DNA of 64,000 bases from Melolontha melolontha (taxonomy: Eukaryota; Arthropoda; Insecta; Coleoptera; Scarabaeidae): NCBI GenBank assembly GCA_935421215.2, contig OW285239.1, forward strand, positions 141,825,534 to 141,889,533, given 5' to 3'. The translations under genes were made by a program, and so were the position numbers. The notes below the pieces were generated by a model. That model saw nothing but the letters and a program-made list of their open reading frames with translations, did not search any database and was not told where the DNA came from. Every line of letters begins with the position of its first letter. The stretch's first letter is position 1. Below, piece after piece: positions 57,368 to 64,000 of this stretch.

Positions 57368-57994
57368 TGCAGAGAGATCACAAATGATTGTTATTGCCTC
57401 TCGCGTGAATTAGTGTTCATTTTTATAAGAAACTGCTTCACGCTATAGTAACTCGTACTATTTTCAGTAGTGTAGTATGTTCAGTAGCGTAGCGTAGTAG
57501 GAAGTTTTGCAATTTAATATACGTTATTCTGATATATTGCTGTGTACTTTGATTTTCAAAATGGGCGCCAAATATTTAAATATGAATCGTTAATTAATAA
57601 ACATGAATCATCATACACACATATTTTGTATTTTTAGAATATTAAAATTGCTCCCAGAGTTTTTATTTTACAAAAGAGTTCCTTGCAACTAGGCCTAGCA
57701 TCTAATGTAATAAGGAGAGAAATAATACGATAGCATGTTAAGTTTAAATCCATTATTCACACTTTGTCAAGAAATACATTAATATTCAATTGTATTAAAT
57801 ATCTTCAATTATTAGTAAAATATAGTACGCCAATTGTATATCTAGTCAGATAATACTCACATTTATATGGATATATAAATAAGACTTTGAAGATTTAGAT
57901 TCCAATATTAATATTTCAAAACACAGCTACTTTAGACCAGTGAGTTTTTATACCCTACAAGATGCTAAAGCATAAAACAGTGTTTTTAGTTCAA
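57368..57994. other. AT-rich spacer
   Basis: Nothing recognised. Confidence 0.5.
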
Positions 57995-58800
57995 AATGAA
58001 TAGATTGTAAAGTTTGTGGATTTAATAGTATTAAAGGTTGATAATATTACAAAAGAAAAATGTGTTATTTCATATTTACGTGGGGAGACTTTACCCAGCT
58101 ACATAAAATCGTCAATAACACTCGATATATTTTAATTAGTAACATATATATTTAACGAGAGTTTAAAATTTCAAGTTCTAAACCCGGATATCTTTAAATG
58201 TTCGTGAGATTTGTTTTCCCTACTTACAAGTTAAAGATAGCTGTATTATATTTTATTATCTGTTTTAATATAGAAATTGATCAAATAAAATGTCCACATA
58301 AAACAAATAAACTTATAAATTTAATTTTAATCCTTCAAAGTCTTGAATGTCTTTATTACATTACTGACCTGTCTAATTTCTTATTTAAAAATTAATTATT
58401 ATTATTGAAAAATGAATAAATTTTAAAGTTTGTGGATTTAATAATATTAAAGGTTGATAATATTACCAAATAAAAATGTGTTATTTCATAATTACGTGGC
58501 GAGACTTTACCCTGCTATATCAAATCGTCAATAACACACGGTATATTTTAATTAGTATCTCATATATTTAACGAGAGTTTAAAATTTCGAGCTCTAAACC
58601 CAAATACCTTTAAATGTACGTGAGATTTATTTTTCCTACTTACAAGTTAAAAATAGCTGTATTTTATTATCTGTTTTAATACACAAATTGAAATTACATA
58701 CGATCAAATAAAATGTCCACACAAATAAACTCATAAATTTAATTTTAGTACTTTAGAGTCTTGAGTGTCTTCGTTACATAATTTACCTGACGAATTTATT
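57995..58800. repeat. Direct tandem duplication, period about 416 bp
   Basis: Unit 1 (57995-58410) and unit 2 (58411-58800) share AAAGTTTGTGGATTTAATA, AAGGTTGATAATATTAC, GAGACTTTACCC and TTAACGAGAGTTTAAAATTT in order. Divergence is moderate and unit 2 has small deletions. Short ORFs in it are not conserved between units. Confidence 0.88.
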
Positions 58801-59379
58801 ATTATATTAAACAAACTAAAGCAATAATTTTCTTCAAATTAAAAACATAAAAATTCTAAAGATGAATTAAATTTCATACAATTTACAAAACCAAAATTTA
58901 TTTGTGACCACCGCTTGAGAAATTTTCTTTATATATGCCTCGTGACGTCAATGCTTTTTCAAATACATTTTATGTTAAAATACTCTATAGGATTGTTTCA
59001 GCCTTTACTTGATGAAATTCCATTATAACTATTATCGGGATAAAATTTGTTTTATTTTATCCTGATAATAGTTAAAATTCTCTTCCAAATAATATTCCAT
59101 ATTTAAAAACTTTCGTTCTTATACTGATTTACGTTTTCTTTAATATTTTCTTCTAATAATGTTTCATATTTTAAATGCGTTCTTATTTTCAAGTGTTCCT
59201 TTTTTACCGTCCGAGCCGTGTTTACTTTACATTTCACGTTATCTTTGTTTGAAATTATACGTAAATCGTAACTGCTACAAAAACAATATCTACGTATTTA
59301 AGAAATTTTTCAAAACTCAAGTATTGATTAAGGAGCTTATTATAACTTAAAAATATTCTTTTACAAATTAGTATATATA
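58801..59379. other. AT-rich spacer with a small palindrome
   Basis: 59026-59074 holds TAACTATTATCGGGATAAAA and TTTTATCCTGATAATAGTTA around a 9-nt loop. No gene recognised. Confidence 0.55.
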
Positions 59380-59532
59380 ACAAGTGTTCATTTGAAAAGT
59401 CAATCTAGTAGGATGTGATTTACTGAGAACATTTTGAAGTATGTCGTAAATTAAAATTTAACCTACGAAGTCGTATATTTTGACAGTTTCATACATACAA
59501 ATAAATAACAAATAATAGGTATTTATTGAAAA

Positions 59533-60772
59533 CTATAACAAATGTTGAAAATGTTGTCCTTCAAGATCAATGCACTTTAAAATCCTCCGTTCAAAATTTC
59601 TGATGATATTCTGCAACATTACTGGATTGTTATTAATTTTCATGCATTTCTGTTAGATTCTCTGTAGCATATCATTCAAATTCAATATAGGTGTTCGAAA
59701 TATGTTATTTTTTAGATAAGGCCACAAAAAGAAGTCGCAAGGTGTTAAATCGCATGAACGTGCAGGCCAGGCAATTTCAGTATTTCGACTAATTATACGC
59801 TCATCAAAAAATTCTCTTAAATAATCCAAAGATTCTGCAGTACAGTGACAAGGTGCTCCGTCTTGTTGGAAATATGCATTTTGAAGTTCATCATCATGCA
59901 ACTGATTGACAAATGGTTGTAAAATTTCCGTCGGTAGCTTTGAGCAGTTAATGTTCTCTGAAAAAATATTGGTCCACTGATTCGCCTTTGGCTTACCGCT
60001 GTCCAAACACCAATTTTCTCTGGATGTAGCGATTCTTCCTTAATTACATGTGGATTTTCACTACTCCAAATTCTTGTATTTTGTGAATTTAGGTATCCCG
60101 TTTTATAAAACCATGCTTCATCAGTAAAGACGACTCTTTGCAAAAGTTCTCCATTATTGTTCATATTTACAAACCAATTACAAAACTGTAGTCTACGTGG
60201 GTAATCAATTTCTAACAATTCTTGTACTGCTGTGACACGGTATGGATAAAGTTGCGTATCTTTTTTTAATAACTTGTGAGTTGTACCAACAGAAAGGTTT
60301 ATTTGTTGACTCAAATGTCGAACAGATGTTTGTGATTCATTTTCAATTATTTCTTCAACACGATTGACAACTTGAACACCTCAAGTTGTCAATCGTGTTG
60401 AAGAAATAATTGAAAATGAATCACAAACATCTGTTCGACATTTGAGTCAACAAATAAACCTTTGTGTTGGTACAACTCACAAGTTATTAAAAAAAGAAAA
60501 TCCGGCAGCGGAGCAGTTAAGAAACGTACACCACGTTTCTTAACTGCTCCGCTGCCGGATTTTCTTAAGAGACTACCAGTTTCAGAAAAAAGTTTTAAAG
60601 TTCTATCCAAAGTATTCTTAAATTGTATATAATCTATTACAAAATGTGGAAACTCAACTTGAAATTCTACCATGCAATCTTGAACTGAATAAACCCATAA
60701 ACCATCAATTTTATTACCACTTCGAAAATAAGCCTGGACTAAAGAAATTTTATGTTCTAAAGTGAAAGCCAT
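59533..60772 (-). pseudogene. Family A transposase, copy A3
   Basis: ATG at 60772 (MAFTLEHKISLVQAYFRSGN). The N-terminal region reads to GAVKKR, where the inverted duplication starts. Normal sense sequence resumes near 60376 with SQQINLSVGTTHKLLKKD, YPRRLQFCNWF, VVFTDEAWFYKTGYLNSQN (first Asp) and IGVWTAVSQRRISGPIFF. A frameshift near 59930 leads to NAYFQQDGAPCHCTAES and SCDLTPCDFFLWPY (second and third Asp, spacing 41). A stop near 59652 precedes the GQHFQHLL end. Confidence 0.9.
60365..60560. repeat. Double palindrome inside A3
   Basis: GACAACTTGA-ACACC-TCAAGTTGTC is centred near 60377 and GAAACGT-ACACC-ACGTTTC near 60531. Between the two, a sense-orientation copy of parts of the gene lies in an otherwise antisense context. 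Both loops are the same five bases. Confidence 0.85.
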
Positions 60773-60972
60773 TTTGAAACTGAGAAGCAATTTATTCAAA
60801 CCAGAATCGACGCACGATTATTTTATGCACTAACTGATATTTGTGATTGACATTATCAAATGTCATTTGGATTTACGTTTACGGAACAACAAACACATAC
60901 TAATATATATGCGTCTTATGCTATCAAAATTTCAAAGTAACCTAGATTGACTTTTCAAATGAACACACGTTA

Positions 60973-61709
60973 GTTATTAATAAGTATAAACCAGAACGTA
61001 AATAAATATAATACTTTACATGACATTTTACATACAATATAACTTTACTAAATATACACACATGTGTTTTTCTAAACAGGATCTGTATCGTTGCATATAA
61101 AAACTTATTACAGAAAATAACAAGAAACTTTACATGAAACTGACTACAAGATTTGTTTTAAGACGATGTTCATACAGAGTGTATTCTAAATTTACTTGTT
61201 TTAAAATTTTCATTAGTGTTTTCAACTTTATATATATATAATTATATATATATAATTATTATATATATTATATAATTATATATATATATAATTATTCAAT
61301 TTATCTGGGTTAGAAGAGAACACAGCAATATGTTGATGAATTCTGTGACATAAAATAACTTTATCTTATGAATTAGGTATATATCATTCAGACCTGTTTA
61401 TAAAAATAAAGGAAATTCAAATTAAATTTCATTACCTTTTATATATTTAAATGTAATTCTTGATTATATATTTTAAGGTTAGTTACAAGAATCCAATTTA
61501 AAATTATTCTCTCATCTACGAGAATAATATTTAATTTTGTTCTATCTTACATACGATAAAGGAACCTAGATTTAATTATGTAAGTCAAAACGTAAGATTA
61601 GCGATGAAAATTGTGCCGTAGAAATGATTCGATTTTAAAATACACAAAAAGGAAACAAATTTCTCTAATATATTTTTTGTACAAACTTTATACCTTAATT
61701 TACATTTGA
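60973..61709. other. AT-rich spacer with TA-rich cluster
   Basis: 61229-61289 is a mixture of TATATA and AATTA units. Otherwise nothing recognised. Confidence 0.55.
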
Positions 61710-61960
61710 AATTACAGCATACATTCAAAATGTGTACCATTATTATCAATACATGCATCTACTCTTTTCTTCATATATTAAAATACATTTTTACGAGGAA
61801 ACAGAACTGAATCTGTTAATATTGAGATTAAGCTTATTTTTCCTGCGTCATTCTTTTTATAATGTTCAGTACGTTCTGTAGAAAAGTGATTACTAGTTCG
61901 TTTATGATGGTACGATAAATCTTATGATCATCTGCATAGGCCAAAGTTGATAAGTACTAT
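61710..61960 (-). pseudogene. DD41D-type transposase C-terminal remnant
   Basis: Minus-strand KKRVDACIDNNGTHFECML, then a stop near 61712, matches the conserved C-terminus (RV..CI..NG.HFEHLL) of the DD41D-type proteins. Upstream sequence is too decayed to read. No termini. Confidence 0.55.
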
Positions 61961-62199
61961 TTTTATCAAAACTATAAATGAAAGGTATCTTATATTTCCA
62001 TATTGAAATATTGTGTACTATTTTATTTAATTATTTAGCCTTGACAACAACATAATTGATACCGGAGACCGGACACGATAGCTCGATGATTCATCGCCCA
62101 CGGGCGTACTATTGAATATTTGTATTTTCAAAGAGTTTTTAATTTATTTTAAATATAAAACAATCAGGTGGTAATCTACAAAATACGAAATACATTTTT

Positions 62200-64000
62200 A
62201 TTTGTTTATTTTGTAGATCAAGTTGATTAAAGGAGTGTTAATATTAACTAGCAATACTTTCTCAAGGTTCTCTTCGGTAAAATTTGTTCTCTTTGAATGA
62301 AATGCATCCTTGTAGATAGAAAACGTTCTTTCTACATCGCAACTGGTTGTAGGTGCATATTGGAAATATTCTTTTATTTCAGCGTATTTAGCAGTTAGAT
62401 TTTAAGGCAGTGCCCCATACGCAATTCCGGCAATGTTAACTAGTTTTTGCCGAAGGCCACATCCGAAGTCACTTGGGATATATTTCAAATTATTAATAGC
62501 CATATCTAATGTGGTTCATCCATCATTTAATTTGAGATTTTGACTTTCAAAATTAGTGATTAGTTTTGTGAAATTTCCTGAAATTTCCTCCTTGTGAGTG
62601 TTCCTGAAGAAAGTACAACTGATTTTTTAAATTTCAAATTTGTATTAGTTCCTTGCACACAGAAATACTTCGAGCATCGTCAAAACATGTAACGAAATTT
62701 TGTAAACTATCGAAATTTTCTGCATAAAAACTAGTAGTTTCCAACCATGTTTCCCATCTAGTTATTACTGGAGAGGGAGGCAGTGACAAAGATCGAAGTT
62801 TTTCCCTGTAAAGAGCTACTCTCAATGGTGCTTTTCTGAAAACTTTTTTAAAAGCGGATACAAATCTATCAACTTCCGGAAAGGTGTCTCTGATATATTC
62901 ACAGGTTCTGTGGAGATACTACACAAGTAATATGCAGTATATTAAGATATGTTTCCTTTAATAGTGTGCCTGTTTTTAACACATATGCAACACTGTTACT
63001 GACAAATAAAAGTATTTTTTCTTCTTTGTACCTGTCGTCCGAATGAAGCATTTGGTGCATATTCTCGTAAATGGTTTTAGCTACTGTTTCCGGATCAACT
63101 GGATTTATAACTAAAGACCGCAGACTATGTGCCCCAGCAGTAGCGTTGCGTGGAGAGTTTAGCAGAATAACAGTGCGCTTACTTAAAAATAAATATAACG
63201 AATCCTTATACAAAACATTAAGAAACTAGTGCTGCATATCCTTGAAGATGAAAAAAGTGATTGTGTCCGTGAAAAATTTAACAGTGTATTAGATAAAAAT
63301 GTAGATTTTACAAAATTAGGTCAATTTTTTACCAATACTTAAGATCCGTTGTACAGATACAAAGAGCGCTTAACTATGCAAATATAACATCTCTCAACGT
63401 CGAACAATCCTTCTCTGTATATAAACATATATATACGTCGCTATGTACGAACCTTTCCGAGACTAATACAGAAACATATATTATGGTGCAGTTTTTTCAT
63501 CGCGCACATCCGCATTTTTTTGCAACAATGTAAACATGTTGGGTAAGTTATTTATGTTTTTTCTTAACGTTTTGTATAGGGATTCGATATATTTATTTTT
63601 AAGTAAGCGCACTGTTATTCTGCTAAACTCTCCACGCAACGCTACTGCTGGGGCACATAGTTTGCGGCCTTTATTTATAACTTTTGTTGCTATTACATAT
63701 ACGTCATATGGAATAGTTGGATGGAGTACACAAGCTACAACATTTACCACACATCGTCCTAATATATCTACAGTTTCGTCGGCACATATCCATAGGTACT
63801 GAATTGAAAGATGGCTTCTAATGCATTCTACTGCTTTCGTGTAGCATTTAGAAACATAATATTTGCGTAAGATAGAACATTTCGCCCGTCTATTTTTGGA
63901 GAAATATTTTGAAGGATTGTTAAGTTTATTTAATGGAATATTTGCCGCCAATAAAGTTTCACGGAGTTCTTCGTTAAAATTGTCAGATTCCAACGGGTCT
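62200..64000 (-). pseudogene. hAT-family transposase relic, copy 3 (runs off the window)
   Basis: Minus strand. 63481-63993 has NFNEELRETLLAANIPLNKL, YVSKCYTKAVECIRSH and WICADETVDILGRCVVNVVA. 62899-63213 has TVAKTIYENMHQML and ILLFVSNSVAYVLKTG. 62634-62825 has SPVITRWETWLE. 62213-62400 has TSCDVERTFSIYKDAF, the dimerisation motif. It is the same superfamily as the copies at 1-1750 and 10080-11803 but clearly divergent. Between the first two blocks an inverted segment (63224-63564) holds the C-terminal part of a related element in plus orientation. Confidence 0.78.
63131..63656. repeat. Inverted duplication inside hAT copy 3
   Basis: 63131-63223 (GCCCCAGCAGTAGCGTTGCG...) is the reverse complement of 63565-63656. 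The 340-bp segment between them encodes, on the plus strand, HILEDEKSDCVREKFNSVLD and ITSLNVEQSFSVYKHI after small shifts. This is a hAT C-terminus pointing against the surrounding gene. Confidence 0.85.

Larger units (their letters stand above)
59380..60970 (-). mobile_element. Family A DD41D element, copy A3
   Basis: Ends GTGTTCATTTGAAAAGTCAA and TTGACTTTTCAAATGAACAC with TA at 59378-59379 and 60971-60972. 1591 bp, about 240 bp longer than A2. Some of this is an internal inverted duplication (60377-60536). Confidence 0.93.

Noticed and set aside
1..64000. Endogenous viral sequence
   Set aside because: No capsid, envelope, integrase or viral polymerase motifs were seen. The reverse transcriptases are of non-LTR type.

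Overview
This is AT-rich eukaryotic DNA from a repeat-dominated nuclear region, with no convincing host gene. It carries many Tc1/mariner-type elements with TA target duplications, a hAT family, 5'-truncated non-LTR retrotransposons and long (TA)n tracts. Together these point to an arthropod, most likely an insect. A beetle would fit, but nothing here proves it. Almost every coding segment is a transposase or reverse transcriptase fragment broken by stops, frameshifts, deletions or later insertions.

Layout. 1-1750: hAT copy 1 with a foldback insert. 3359-7099: a decayed DD41D-type mariner relative, interrupted by a DD34D mariner that is itself interrupted by a 563-bp foldback. 7528-8475: truncated LINE. 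8855-9435: mariner fragment. 10080-11803: hAT copy 2. 12532-14516: two adjacent DD41D-type elements. 15917-25140: a (TA)n zone with perfect palindromes, inverted pairs of a tRNA-derived SINE-like repeat, a 1.6-kb non-coding repeat and a Tigger/pogo-like element (21635-23758). 25141-27600: small fragments, a 164-bp MITE and hairpins. 27890-35870: LINE pieces (one about 720-bp segment present twice), two DD41D-type elements and a mariner tail. 37950-39812: Tc1 and DD41D remnants around a perfect 107-bp palindrome. 40227-43922: an inverted repeat, the second 1.6-kb repeat and an almost intact DD41D element. 44952-48008: a four-level nest of TA-flanked elements. 48251-54046: four more mariner-type elements and a foldback. 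55081-57365: a DD41D element with about 600-bp inverted arms. 59380-60970: a DD41D element carrying an inverted duplication. 61710-61960: a transposase tail. 62200-64000: hAT copy 3 with an internal inversion.

The elements do not form a pathway. What links them is a shared target (TA, especially (TA)n tracts), heavy nesting and a striking excess of near-perfect inverted repeats. The observations most worth follow-up are: (i) a dozen or so transposases of one class, with 40-41 residues between the second and third catalytic Asp, in only 64 kb; (ii) a SINE-like repeat with a 72-nt tRNA-like head, a (TA)n tail and a minisatellite between inverted copies; (iii) several unrelated palindromes at (TA)n tracts that share a hammerhead-like CTGANGA...GAAA core reminiscent of Penelope-like elements; (iv) palindromic rearrangements inside transposons that look like template switching.
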